Below are positions 6,661 through 14,327 of a DNA stretch of 23,384 nucleotides, piece by piece (the stretch's first letter is position 1; every line of letters begins with the position of its first letter). A program made the position numbers and the translations under genes. The stretch covers positions 1 to 23,384 of the forward strand of contig JAQVGY010000006.1 in assembly GCA_028696495.1 (NCBI GenBank), read 5' to 3'. The notes beneath the pieces are model-generated. The model was not told where the DNA came from. It saw only the letters and a list, made by a program, of their open reading frames with translations, and searched no databases. This stretch comes from Atribacterota bacterium. GTDB taxonomy: Bacteria > Atribacterota > Phoenicimicrobiia > Phoenicimicrobiales > Stramentimicrobiaceae.

Positions 6661-8172
6661 TTAAATATTTTCAGGAATATTTTTTACATAATCCTTTACC
6701 GAGCGAGTGAGTGCCTGTGCAACTTTCTCTCTAAATTCAGGGGTTTTTAACAATTTTTCTTCATTAGGATTGGAGATAAATCCTACCTCAATTAACACAG
6801 CAGCCATATTTACCCCCTTTAAAACAATAAAGGGGGCTTGTTTTACACCTCTATTGGTCAGACTGGTAGATTGTATCAAATTCTTTTGAACTATATCAGC
6901 AAAATCCAGACTAAAACCAATACTGGCACTCTCTTCCAAATCGGCAATGATTTGATTCAAGATATCATCTTCATAATTATTAACCTTACTCGCCCTGTTC
7001 TCCCTATCAGCAACATCTTTTGCTGATGCTCCAATATATCGGGAATTTAAGACATAGGTTTCGATTCCTTTAGCAGTAGGAGAGCCTTTCTGTATAGCGG
7101 AATTGGTATGAATACTGATAAAAACATCTGCTTCTTTTTGTAACGCAAAAAGAGGTCTCTTTTCTAAAGATATGTCAACATCCTTGTCTCTGGTTAGATA
7201 AACGGTAAAACCATTATCCTGTAATAATTTTCGTGCCTTCAAAGCAATATCCAGGACTACATCTTTCTCCTTTAAACCGCCTGTTCCAATTGCTCCGGGT
7301 TGATTACCTCCATGTCCCGGGTCTAATACAATAACATATTCATTATTCTTTTTAGTGCCCTCTACTTTCGCTTCTGGTATAATTTCAGTTTGGGGAACCG
7401 TTCCTATCTGGCTCTGTGGAACAAAAATATCCAATACTATACGTTCTGGTGAAGATAAATCAAATACTTCAAATTCATATTTCCCCTTCAGGTCGGCAAC
7501 TATACGAACCTTCTCCGGAGTAAACTGACCACTTCTCACCTTTTTCACCAACAGGTCATCTACATTTATTTCTTCTTCCTTTTTATTTGTCTGATTAAGA
7601 GAAGCATCGATATCTACCACCAATCTTTCAGGGTCTCTCAGGGTTAGCACATGATAGGAGCTCTTTTCGGATATATCAACAACTATCCTGGTTTTTTCGG
7701 GATAAGAAAAACTGCGAATAGAGGTTACCCGGGGGTTGTGATTGGTAATAGCTATTTCCTGGCTGGCTTTATCCCATTCAGTCTCTGTATCAGTCAATAA
7801 ATGTAATACTTCTAAGGGAATCAGAACTCTGTTTTCGGTTATGGAAGGGGCGTTCTCCAAAATCAATTTTTTCCCATTAACTTCAGCTTCTATACTATCT
7901 ATTACCAGGCTTACCTCTTTACTCCCTAATTTAAGGTTTAATAATTTTAGAGCGGGAAACCAGGTGATTCTGCCATTCAATGCCTCAATAACATCTCTAG
8001 CCGGCAAAAATATATGACCATCCACAACCACTGGTGATATATCGGCAGGCAGAACAACATCTTTCAACATAAGCTGTATATCATCCTGTTGTGCTAAGGA
8101 GATTATATCCGTTATAAGTAATAATAAAATAAATAAAATTAAGGCAGCTTTATGATTGTGCTTTTTTAACAA
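6661..8172 (-). CDS. N-acetylmuramoyl-L-alanine amidase, secreted (Cu-amine-oxidase-like N domain, AMIN, Amidase_3)
   Basis: This exported enzyme (503 aa) cleaves the amide bond between MurNAc and the stem peptide. It has a signal peptide (about 1-28, cleavage near SLAQQ), a copper-amine-oxidase-like N-terminal domain (about 32-145), an AMIN wall-targeting domain (about 148-250) and a zinc amidase domain (about 278-497). Zinc ligands are H287 in DPGHGG, E302 in LKEKDV and H355 in SIHTNS. The catalytic glutamate is E462 in IEVGF. A long segment at about 375-425 could be the autoinhibitory helix region of AmiC-type enzymes, which activators such as EnvC displace; this is inference. The start is TTG at 8172 with a consensus AGGAGG 10 nt upstream. 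It overlaps the end of the preceding gene by 7 nt. It is the obvious in-window candidate client of the FtsEX/EnvC module. Confidence 0.95.
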   Translation of the reverse strand: MLKKHNHKAALILFILLLLITDIISLAQQDDIQLMLKDVVLPADISPVVVDGHIFLPARDVIEALNGRITWFPALKLLNLKLGSKEVSLVIDSIEAEVNGKKLILENAPSITENRVLIPLEVLHLLTDTETEWDKASQEIAITNHNPRVTSIRSFSYPEKTRIVVDISEKSSYHVLTLRDPERLVVDIDASLNQTNKKEEEINVDDLLVKKVRSGQFTPEKVRIVADLKGKYEFEVFDLSSPERIVLDIFVPQSQIGTVPQTEIIPEAKVEGTKKNNEYVIVLDPGHGGNQPGAIGTGGLKEKDVVLDIALKARKLLQDNGFTVYLTRDKDVDISLEKRPLFALQKEADVFISIHTNSAIQKGSPTAKGIETYVLNSRYIGASAKDVADRENRASKVNNYEDDILNQIIADLEESASIGFSLDFADIVQKNLIQSTSLTNRGVKQAPFIVLKGVNMAAVLIEVGFISNPNEEKLLKTPEFREKVAQALTRSVKDYVKNIPENI

Positions 8173-9212
8173 TTCCTATTTTCCTCCTGGATCAGGTACC
8201 TATATGTAATTACTTTAATGGCAGCAGCAAGCGGTATAGCAAATAACACACCTAAAAAACCTAAAAGACCACCAAATATCAATATCGAAAATATAATAGT
8301 CAGAGGGTGTAATCCCAGTTCTTTGCCTAATATTTTTGGGTTTAGCCAGAATGCCTCAATCTGGTTGGCAACAATAAAAACAATAGTAACCATGATAAAA
8401 ACAGACCAGGATTTCCCTATAGTAAAAAATAAAGATAAAGCCCATCCAACAATGGGTCCAAAATAGGGAATAAAGTTTAATATTCCCGATATTATCCCAA
8501 TAATAAGAAAGAACTTAATGTTTAGAAGATAAAGGCCAAAAGTAATCATTGCTCCCACTATAAAACAGACAACCAGGCGCCCCCGGATAAAATTACTCAA
8601 TATCTTATCTATTTCTGCAACTATTTCACGAAAATCCTTCCTTTTTTCAGGTAATACAAATATTAGAAGGCTATCCTTAAAAAGGTCTATATCTATTAAA
8701 AGATAGTAAAGAATAAGTGGGATGATAAATATTCCGAAACCAAACCTTGTGACAAAAGATGATAACGTAAATATTGCAATCCTGGAAAAGGTCAAGAGCT
8801 CTTTTTGTATCTCAGAAAAAACATTATTAACAAAAGCTTCCAGAGTTTCGGAATCCATAATCCTGTTAAAATAGGGTTCAAAAGATAAAAGTGATTCTTG
8901 AAAACGTGATAAGAGACCTGGGATTTCCCTATACAACTGATTTAGCTCATTAATGGTATTGGGAATGATAAAAAATAAGATAAAAATTGCAAAAGATAAG
9001 ATGACTAAAAAGATTAGTAAGATAGATATGGATTTTCTTACACCTTTACTGAGTAAATAATGATAAAGAGGGCTAAAAAAATAAGCAAGAAAGAGAGATA
9101 AACTGAAATATATAAAAATCCAGTTTAAACGGTGAGCGATATAACAGAAAAATACTAACCCGATAATGAACTGTATTAAAAACTTGTTCTGCTTATCTAC
9201 CTTTGAATACAA
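8166..9212 (-). CDS. AI-2E family (PerM-like) transporter
   Basis: The 348-aa integral membrane protein has seven or eight hydrophobic segments (about 11-27, 31-52, 60-83, 148-173, 210-231, 233-255, 267-285, 302-332) with an amphipathic region at about 85-145. Family signatures are present: NFIRGRLVV (207-215), LNFIPYFGPIVGW (245-257), NQIEAFWLNPKILG (283-296), and the glycine-rich final block GGLLGFLGVLFAIPLAAAIK (314-333). Family members have been linked to autoinducer-2 export or sodium/proton exchange; the substrate cannot be told from sequence. The start is TTG at 9212 with GGAAGG about 6 nt upstream. It overlaps the amidase start by 7 nt and heads the operon that runs to tlyA. The 132-bp leader up to the tmRNA gene has no convincing promoter. 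Confidence 0.92.
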   Translation of the reverse strand: MYSKVDKQNKFLIQFIIGLVFFCYIAHRLNWIFIYFSLSLFLAYFFSPLYHYLLSKGVRKSISILLIFLVILSFAIFILFFIIPNTINELNQLYREIPGLLSRFQESLLSFEPYFNRIMDSETLEAFVNNVFSEIQKELLTFSRIAIFTLSSFVTRFGFGIFIIPLILYYLLIDIDLFKDSLLIFVLPEKRKDFREIVAEIDKILSNFIRGRLVVCFIVGAMITFGLYLLNIKFFLIIGIISGILNFIPYFGPIVGWALSLFFTIGKSWSVFIMVTIVFIVANQIEAFWLNPKILGKELGLHPLTIIFSILIFGGLLGFLGVLFAIPLAAAIKVITYRYLIQEENRNC

Positions 9213-9344
9213 TATCTACCTTCCTATTTCCAAAAATATTTAAATAAGATAAATAATAAACTTCTTCAGACTGATATACTCTATTTCATATTAAATGTAC
9301 AGAATATGCACTCATTCTTGATTGTTTTGGTAGATTTGTGGATA

Positions 9345-9701
9345 TGGTGGAGGCGGCGAGAATCGAACTCGCGTCCAGAGAATCATTGATAAAAAATACT
9401 ACGAGTGTAGCCTATGTATTTTTTTTCGCACCGCCTAATACCCATAGACAGGTTTTAAGCGGGCTATCTCCTAATTTTCTCCATATCAAGCGGAGAATTT
9501 GATACAGATAGCCTGTAGTTTATATTACACCTGTAAAGAAGCTCGCAGGCATAGCTTTTTTACAGACGAGCAGCTTTGTTAAGCTGCTAAAGCCAATTCG
9601 TAATCGTTGGCAGTTATTGTCTTTCCCAGTGTTTAACGAGGACCAGGAACCTCGACTCGCATTTTTTACCTCTGTTTTCCCTGTCGATACCTATCGCCCC
9701 C
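9345..9701 (-). ncRNA. ssrA: tmRNA
   Basis: tmRNA, together with SmpB, rescues ribosomes stalled on broken mRNAs and tags the product for proteolysis. The 357-nt gene has an acceptor stem GGGGGCG (9701-9695) pairing with CGCCTCC (9355-9349, one G-U pair), a discriminator A and an encoded CCA (9347-9345). The 5' part carries GGTATCGACAGGG, the counterpart of the conserved GGATTCGACGGG. The 3' part has the T arm GAGTTCGATTCTC. The resume codon is GCC at 9611, and the tag reads ANDYELALAA, ending in TAA at 9579. The mature 5' end lies inside the last codons of smpB. No clear intrinsic terminator follows the 3' end. Between 9213 and 9344 I see only AT-rich leader DNA. Confidence 0.96.
9579..9611 (-). 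other. tmRNA tag reading frame (ANDYELALAA)
   Basis: GCC (9611-9609) is the resume codon. Ten sense codons and TAA (9581-9579) encode ANDYELALAA, which keeps the AND start and the LAA end that ClpXP-type proteases recognise. The Ala from tmRNA itself would precede it. Confidence 0.9.
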
Positions 9702-10170
9702 AAATTTTGTTTTTTAATTCTCTTTCTGCTTCCCTCTCGATTGCTTTCTGAGTCAGATCTCTTTTTTTGTCAAATAGCTTTTTACCTCTGGCTAATGCAA
9801 TCTCTAACTTAGCAAAGCCGTTTTTAAAATATAGCCTTAGAGGAATCACAGTAACTCCCTTTGTTTCAATATTGCCCCTTATCTTAGATAGTTCTCTCCT
9901 GTTTAAGAGAAGTTTTCTATCCCTCTTCGGCTCCTGGTTAAACCTATTCCCAAATTGGTATGGAGCAATATGCATATTGATAATATATAATTCATTCCCC
10001 TTCAACTGAGCATAGCTTTCCTTGATACTTACCTGGCCATTCCTGAGCGATTTAACCTCAGTTCCTTTCAAAACAAGGCCGGCTTCGAAGCTCTCCAATA
10101 TATGATAATCATGTCTTGCCTTACGATTAACAGTAATAACCTGATATTTTTCTTTATCTTTCCCGGCCAT
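9691..10170 (-). CDS. smpB: SsrA-binding protein SmpB
   Basis: SmpB binds the tRNA-like part of tmRNA and brings it to stalled ribosomes. The 159-aa protein has the family's normal length and motifs: NRKARHDYHI (15-24), the GTEVKSLR strand (36-43), SYAQ (52-55), NMHIAPY (65-71), KLLLNRRE (86-93), and the basic C-terminal tail with GKKLFDKKRDL (129-139), which becomes ordered in the decoding centre of the ribosome. The ATG at 10170 has AGGA about 7 nt upstream. The gene directly precedes ssrA, and its last 11 nt, including the TAG stop, are also the first 11 nt of mature tmRNA. A good extended -10 promoter lies just upstream, so smpB and ssrA probably share a transcript. Confidence 0.97.
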   Translation of the reverse strand: MAGKDKEKYQVITVNRKARHDYHILESFEAGLVLKGTEVKSLRNGQVSIKESYAQLKGNELYIINMHIAPYQFGNRFNQEPKRDRKLLLNRRELSKIRGNIETKGVTVIPLRLYFKNGFAKLEIALARGKKLFDKKRDLTQKAIEREAERELKNKIWGR

Positions 10171-10194
10171 CTAAATATCCTTTTAGCCAATGTA

Positions 10195-10203
10195 ATTATA
10201 GCA
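10195..10203 (-). promoter_or_regulatory. Extended -10 promoter of smpB-ssrA
   Basis: On the minus strand the sequence reads TGCTATAAT: a perfect TATAAT (plus 10195-10200) with the TGn extension. The -35 region is poor, as usual for extended -10 promoters. Transcription should start near 10188, leaving a leader of about 18 nt that holds the AGGA site of smpB. Confidence 0.6.
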
Positions 10204-10278
10204 TATTTTTATCTTTTTTACCATTGATAACATTCAAAAATAAACAAAGTCATAATAACATAAATGAAAATAGTAGAG

Positions 10279-11316
10279 CTATCCTGCTGCCCTGCGTAGA
10301 CGGTCCATAATAGCTCTTCCCATTCCTTTGTTTTCAAAATTTTCAGAAATTATTATATCACATTTTAGTTCATCCAGAACCCTCAGCTGAGCATATAAAT
10401 TTCGGGCACAGGAATCAAGGTCTTCAGCTTCACCAACAACTTTGACAAAAAATCCGGGGTATTTTTCAAAATTTTCCTTACAGGCTATTATTCCAACTTT
10501 TTTCCCCTTATTCTTATATTGTAAAGCTAATTTTAGTATTCTGTTAAGCATTTCTTCATTTTTTTCTTCTACTAATATCAACCTGGCTACAGGAGAATAG
10601 TGTTTGCTCAACATACCTGGCGCTCTTTTTACTTTAGTATTCTCTGTTGCAATAATGATTCCAGGCACAACTCTCTTTAAACTTTCAAAGGTAATTCCGC
10701 CTAACCTAAGTATTTTTAAGGGGGTTGTAGTAACATCCAATACTGTTGATTCAAGTCCTATAGCCGTATCGCCGCTATCAATAATTATATCTACACTGCC
10801 CTTTAAATCTGAAAATACATGCTTAGCTTTGGTAGGACTGGTATGGCTAAATATATTAGCACTGGGGGCGGCAATAGGTCGACGGGCTTCTTTAATCAGT
10901 CCCAGAGCAACTTCATGATTGGGAATTCGTATTGCTACAGTATTTAGCCCGGAGGTCACTATATCTGAAATGAGCTTCCTTTTTTTAAAAACCATTGTTA
11001 GCGGACCGGGCCAGAATAATTCTCCTAATTTTCTTGCCACATCTGGAAAAACTTCTACATAATCATTTATCTCTTTGAGATTACTGACATGAACAATTAA
11101 AGGGTCATAGAAAGGCCTCTTTTTTGCTTTAAATATCTTCAGTACAGCCTCGACATTCAAAGCATCTGCCCCCAACCCATAAACTGTTTCGGTGGGAAAT
11201 GCTACTAATTTTCCTTCTCTTATCGCTTGACCAGCCTGTTGTAAAAGCTTCCAATCAATATCATCCGGGTCAATTATAATAATTTTTGTATTGATATTTT
11301 TGATATATTCTTTCAT
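10279..11316 (-). CDS. sua5: L-threonylcarbamoyladenylate synthase (Sua5/YwlC type)
   Basis: This cytoplasmic enzyme makes threonylcarbamoyl-AMP from threonine, bicarbonate and ATP for the t6A37 modification of ANN-decoding tRNAs. The 345-aa protein is the two-domain Sua5 form. The YrdC domain (about 22-215) has PTETVYGLGADA (41-52), the KxxKR basic site (63-67), WPGPLT (102-107), PSAN (151-154) and SGDTAIGLESTVLD (181-194). The linker APGMLSKHYSP (232-242) leads into the Sua5 domain (about 245-345). The ATG at 11316 has AGGAAG about 5 nt upstream. A strong terminator ends only about 15 nt before the start codon, so the gene must be read through it or use a promoter I cannot identify. smpB lies 108 nt downstream under its own promoter. 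Confidence 0.95.
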   Translation of the reverse strand: MKEYIKNINTKIIIIDPDDIDWKLLQQAGQAIREGKLVAFPTETVYGLGADALNVEAVLKIFKAKKRPFYDPLIVHVSNLKEINDYVEVFPDVARKLGELFWPGPLTMVFKKRKLISDIVTSGLNTVAIRIPNHEVALGLIKEARRPIAAPSANIFSHTSPTKAKHVFSDLKGSVDIIIDSGDTAIGLESTVLDVTTTPLKILRLGGITFESLKRVVPGIIIATENTKVKRAPGMLSKHYSPVARLILVEEKNEEMLNRILKLALQYKNKGKKVGIIACKENFEKYPGFFVKVVGEAEDLDSCARNLYAQLRVLDELKCDIIISENFENKGMGRAIMDRLRRAAG

Positions 11317-11330
11317 TTTGTCTTCCTATG

Positions 11331-11362
11331 CAAAAAAAAGCAGGTATTTCCTGCTCTTTTTT
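11331..11362 (-). terminator. Strong intrinsic terminator directly upstream of sua5
   Basis: AGCAGG (11339-11344) and CCTGCT (11350-11355) form a 6-bp GC-rich stem with a 5-nt loop. On the minus strand it is followed by eight T residues and flanked by A residues that lengthen the stem. It should stop transcripts coming from the two tRNA genes. Between it and tRNA-Glu (11363-11534) I see only AT-rich DNA with scattered -10-like matches. Confidence 0.8.
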
Positions 11363-11534
11363 AAACTACATCAGCTAAAATTACATTAAGTCTATAGATA
11401 TATTATAAATAATTTTTCTTACAAACTCTCTTAATTACTCAATTTGTTTTGATTATTTTCTGGCAATTTTGACTGTTGAGATGAATATTTAACTTTCAAA
11501 GTAGAATATTATAAACAACAGAACTTAATGAAAT

Positions 11535-11609
11535 TGGTGGCGCAAGGGGGAATTGAACCCCCGTTTGCTGATTGAGAGCCAGCTGAATTAACCACTATTC
11601 GATTGCGCC
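11535..11609 (-). tRNA. tRNA-Glu(CTC)
   Basis: The cloverleaf is complete. The acceptor GGCGCAA pairs with TTGCGCC, the D stem is GAAT/ATTC, and the anticodon stem GCTGG/TCAGC encloses the loop CTCTCAA with anticodon CTC. The T stem GGGGG/CCCCC encloses TTCAATT. Discriminator A and an encoded CCA follow. The length of 75 nt includes CCA. It lies 9 nt after tRNA-Gln on the same transcript and near gltX, whose enzyme charges it. Confidence 0.96.
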
Positions 11610-11618
11610 ACTCTATAT

Positions 11619-11692
11619 TGGCTGAGGGAGGTGGGGTCGAACCACCGCTCCCAGATCCAGAGTCTGGTGTCCTACCACTAGACGATCCCTCA
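11619..11692 (-). tRNA. tRNA-Gln(CTG)
   Basis: The acceptor TGAGGGA pairs with TCCCTCA. The anticodon stem CCAGA/TCTGG encloses the loop CTCTGGA with anticodon CTG. The T stem GGTGG/CCACC encloses TTCGACC. Discriminator G and an encoded CCA follow, giving 74 nt. CTG reads only CAG codons, so a TTG-anticodon tRNA-Gln should exist elsewhere. Confidence 0.95.
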
Positions 11693-11720
11693 ATTATTTT
11701 TACATGAGCATGACATTAAT

Positions 11721-11748
11721 ATTTTACAACATATTTGATATTGGTCAA
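11721..11748 (-). promoter_or_regulatory. Promoter of the tRNA-Gln/tRNA-Glu genes
   Basis: On the minus strand TTGACC (plus 11743-11748) and TAAAAT (plus 11721-11726) are spaced 16 bp, each one mismatch from consensus. Initiation near 11714 would give a leader of about 20 nt before tRNA-Gln. The remaining 100 bp up to the end of gltX hold nothing I recognise, and no clear gltX terminator. Confidence 0.6.
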
Positions 11749-11845
11749 GTTATTTTCATAAAGGGCAGGGAGATTTCTATTTTATAACCATCGAAAAAGT
11801 ATATCTTATGTGGTTTACATATACCGAAATAACTGTCGTCGGTCA

Positions 11846-13318
11846 TTAGTTTTTATTTAATTTGTGAATTGTTTTTTCCAGCCGTTTTATATTTATCTCT
11901 TTGCCCAGTGCTTCCATTAATGAAAATAAACCTGGTCCTATAGTTTTACCAGAAAGTGAGACCCTGGTAGGATGGATAATCTGTTTTCCTTTTAAATTCA
12001 ATTGATTTGCCATTTCTCTTACTTCTGATTCTATATTCTCCTCTTTCCAGTCCTTTATCTCTTTCAGCCTTTTTACTAAGTGTTCTAAAATACCTCTGAC
12101 CCTATTCTGCTCTAATATCTTTACAGCATTGTCTTCAACAGTGAAACCCTCAATAAAAAAATAATCACCATATTCTAAAAATTGTTTGAAATTTCTTACT
12201 CTGCTTTTCATAAGTGAGGCAACCTTTCTCAGCCATCTCTCTTTTTCTTCACTTAAAGGCAGCTCAATATAACCGGCATCTTTGAGAAAAGGTATCAGCA
12301 TCTCTACATATTTTTCATCAGATAATCTCTTTAAATATTCGTTGTTAAACCAGTTTAGTTTTTCCATATCAAATATAGCAGAATGATTGGAAATCTTATC
12401 CAAAGTAAAATTTTCAATCAACTCTTTAATGGAAAATATTTCCTGATTAGTTCCTGAGGACCATCCTAAGTGGGCTATATAATTGAGCACTGCCTCAGGC
12501 AGAAAGCCCATCCTTTGGTATTCCATAACAGATGTTGCCCCATGCCTCTTGCTCAGCCTGGTATTATCAGGACCCATTATCATAGGTATATGAGCAAATT
12601 CCGGTATAGCAATATCTAATGCCTGATAAATAACTATCTGCTTTGGCGTATTGGAAATATGGTCATCTCCACGCATCACCAGTGATATATCCATTAAAAT
12701 ATCATCAATTACAACTGCAAAATTATATGTTGGTATTCCATCTGATTTTTCTATTACAAAATCGCTGAGTAATTTACTATCAAATTCCATTCTGCCTTTT
12801 ATTAAATCATGAACTACAATCTTTCTATCTGGCATTTTTAATCTTATTGCAGGTTTTTTCCCTTCTTTCTCTAATTGCCTCTTTTCAGCCTCACTCAGAT
12901 TGAGACATTTTCGGTCATAGATTGCCGGCTTACCATCTGCAAATTGTTTTTTACGCCTACCTGCTAACTCTTCTGCACTGCAATAACAATAATAGGCAGC
13001 TCCGATTTCTAATAATTTATCAACAAATTCTCTATATAAATCAAGTCTTTCTGTTTGAAAATAGGGTCCATACTCTCCGCCTTTTTCAGGTCCTTCATCC
13101 CAATCAAGTCCTAACCATTTCATTCCATCTAAAATTGCTTTAACCGCTTCAGGAGTAGACCTCATTCTATCAGTATCTTCTATTCTTAGAATAAAAGAAC
13201 CATTATAATGCCTGGCATACAACCAATTAAATAAGGCTGTTCTTGCTCCTCCGATATGAAGATATCCTGTGGGACTCGGTGCAAATCTAACCCTTAATTT
13301 TTTATTTTTAATTCCCAT
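11846..13318 (-). CDS. gltX: Glutamate--tRNA ligase
   Basis: This class I synthetase (490 aa) attaches glutamate to tRNA-Glu. The Rossmann catalytic domain starts at once with RFAPSPTGYLHIGGARTALF (11-30), which contains the HIGH-type motif. The KMSKS-type loop is RLSKRHG (254-260). Cysteines C111, C113 and C138 around a YCYC segment fit the zinc site of many bacterial enzymes. The C-terminal part (about 320-490) is the anticodon-binding region. The ATG at 13318 has GGAGG about 4 nt upstream. The two tRNA genes lie just downstream on their own promoter. Many such organisms use a non-discriminating GluRS plus GatCAB to make Gln-tRNA, but neither GatCAB nor GlnRS is visible here, so specificity is open. 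Two tandem 14-bp repeats lie in its leader. Confidence 0.97.
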   Translation of the reverse strand: MGIKNKKLRVRFAPSPTGYLHIGGARTALFNWLYARHYNGSFILRIEDTDRMRSTPEAVKAILDGMKWLGLDWDEGPEKGGEYGPYFQTERLDLYREFVDKLLEIGAAYYCYCSAEELAGRRKKQFADGKPAIYDRKCLNLSEAEKRQLEKEGKKPAIRLKMPDRKIVVHDLIKGRMEFDSKLLSDFVIEKSDGIPTYNFAVVIDDILMDISLVMRGDDHISNTPKQIVIYQALDIAIPEFAHIPMIMGPDNTRLSKRHGATSVMEYQRMGFLPEAVLNYIAHLGWSSGTNQEIFSIKELIENFTLDKISNHSAIFDMEKLNWFNNEYLKRLSDEKYVEMLIPFLKDAGYIELPLSEEKERWLRKVASLMKSRVRNFKQFLEYGDYFFIEGFTVEDNAVKILEQNRVRGILEHLVKRLKEIKDWKEENIESEVREMANQLNLKGKQIIHPTRVSLSGKTIGPGLFSLMEALGKEINIKRLEKTIHKLNKN

Positions 13319-13341
13319 ACGTCCTCCCTGACTGATTAAAA

Positions 13342-13369
13342 TTGTGTTATATTTCTTGTGTTATATTTT
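13342..13369. repeat. Tandem 14-bp direct repeat in the gltX leader
   Basis: TTGTGTTATATTTC (13342-13355) is followed immediately by TTGTGTTATATTTT (13356-13369), 13 of 14 identical. The pair fills half of the 58-bp gap between the deacetylase gene and gltX. On the minus strand each copy holds TATAAC, a weak -10-like sequence. Confidence 0.7.
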
Positions 13370-13376
13370 CAGCCTT

Positions 13377-14315
13377 TTATTCCAGTAACTCTTTTAATGG
13401 CACAATTTCAACACCCTCTGGCTCTAATATTGACTCCAGTTCTTTGAGAACATCAACAGTGTTGCAATAGGGATGTCCTATTGCGATGGCACTGCCATAC
13501 TTCAGAGCGGTGTTTTTCAAAATTGTAACCTGGTTCCGAATATAATCAATATTTTGTTCATTATCTAAAAAGACAGTGCGCTGTGCTGTTTTGAGCCCCA
13601 TTTCTTTGCTCAACTGATAACCAATCGAATGCGGACTGGTCATACTATCTATAAAGAATAAATTTCTTTCTTTCAACTCATGCAAGACTGTTCTCATAAT
13701 AAATTCATCTTCTGTTGCCTTAGAACCCATATGGTTATTAACACCATCCACATATGGAATGTCCTTCAAATTTGCCAGAATTTTAGCTTTAATCTCTGGT
13801 TCATTCATAGTGGTGAAGATAGCACCTTTACCAGGGTCTGTATTTGAATTATGTGGCTCCATGGGTAAATGCAATAATACAGTTAACCCCTTTTCTTTAG
13901 CCATTTGTGCTGCAAACTGGGAATGGGACAAGAACGGCAATACAGAGATGGTAATAGGATAATTCAAGCTCATTATTTGCTCAGCAATCTCTATCTGGTA
14001 TCCAATATCATCAATTATAATAGCGACTTTAGCTTTTTTATCTTTCTTCCTATCTTTTAAAAATTTGTTTAATAAGGGCGTTTCTTTACTCTTCTGGTCA
14101 AAAAAATCAGGCATGAGAAGGGTTCGTTTGCCACTTACAATCAGTTCCTTTTTTTGTACTTCCCGTTCCTGAATATGTTCACTTTTGTTAACAACAGCCA
14201 CATTGTTACTGACATTGCTTTCATTGCTATTTAAATTTAAAAATATTCCTACTAATAATAGCAGAATTATTGAGAGCAACAAAGAGTAAAGATAATTCCA
14301 AGATTTTTTAACCAT
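13377..14315 (-). CDS. Divergent polysaccharide deacetylase family protein (YibQ-like)
   Basis: The 312-aa protein has an N-terminal signal anchor (about 8-28), a low-complexity linker (30-95) and an extracytoplasmic NodB-like barrel (about 96-312). The family signatures are AIIIDDIG (98-105, paired aspartates D102 and D103), SVLPF (124-128), LLHLPMEP (147-154), NNHMGS (193-198), FFIDSMTS (220-227) and AIGHPY (278-283). These acid and histidine residues match the metal site of the group, but its substrate is not established; deacetylation of a wall or surface glycan is inference. The ATG at 14315 has a weak GTGA site and follows ctpA by 12 nt. In enterobacteria the homologue yibQ sits next to envC, so the envC-ctpA-deacetylase order is a conserved envelope context. 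Confidence 0.9.
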   Translation of the reverse strand: MVKKSWNYLYSLLLSIILLLLVGIFLNLNSNESNVSNNVAVVNKSEHIQEREVQKKELIVSGKRTLLMPDFFDQKSKETPLLNKFLKDRKKDKKAKVAIIIDDIGYQIEIAEQIMSLNYPITISVLPFLSHSQFAAQMAKEKGLTVLLHLPMEPHNSNTDPGKGAIFTTMNEPEIKAKILANLKDIPYVDGVNNHMGSKATEDEFIMRTVLHELKERNLFFIDSMTSPHSIGYQLSKEMGLKTAQRTVFLDNEQNIDYIRNQVTILKNTALKYGSAIAIGHPYCNTVDVLKELESILEPEGVEIVPLKELLE

Positions 14316-14327
14316 ATTATTTCACAT

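Noticed and set aside
9213..9344. Promoter for the AI-2E/amidase/GerMN/tlyA operon
   Set aside because: The best pair (TGTACA, 17 bp, TATATC on the minus strand) has only four matches in each box, no better than chance in such AT-rich DNA.
11363..11534. Riboswitch or T-box leader before sua5
   Set aside because: I found no T-box sequence, specifier stem, leader peptide or second stem that could compete with the terminator; the DNA is plain AT-rich spacer.
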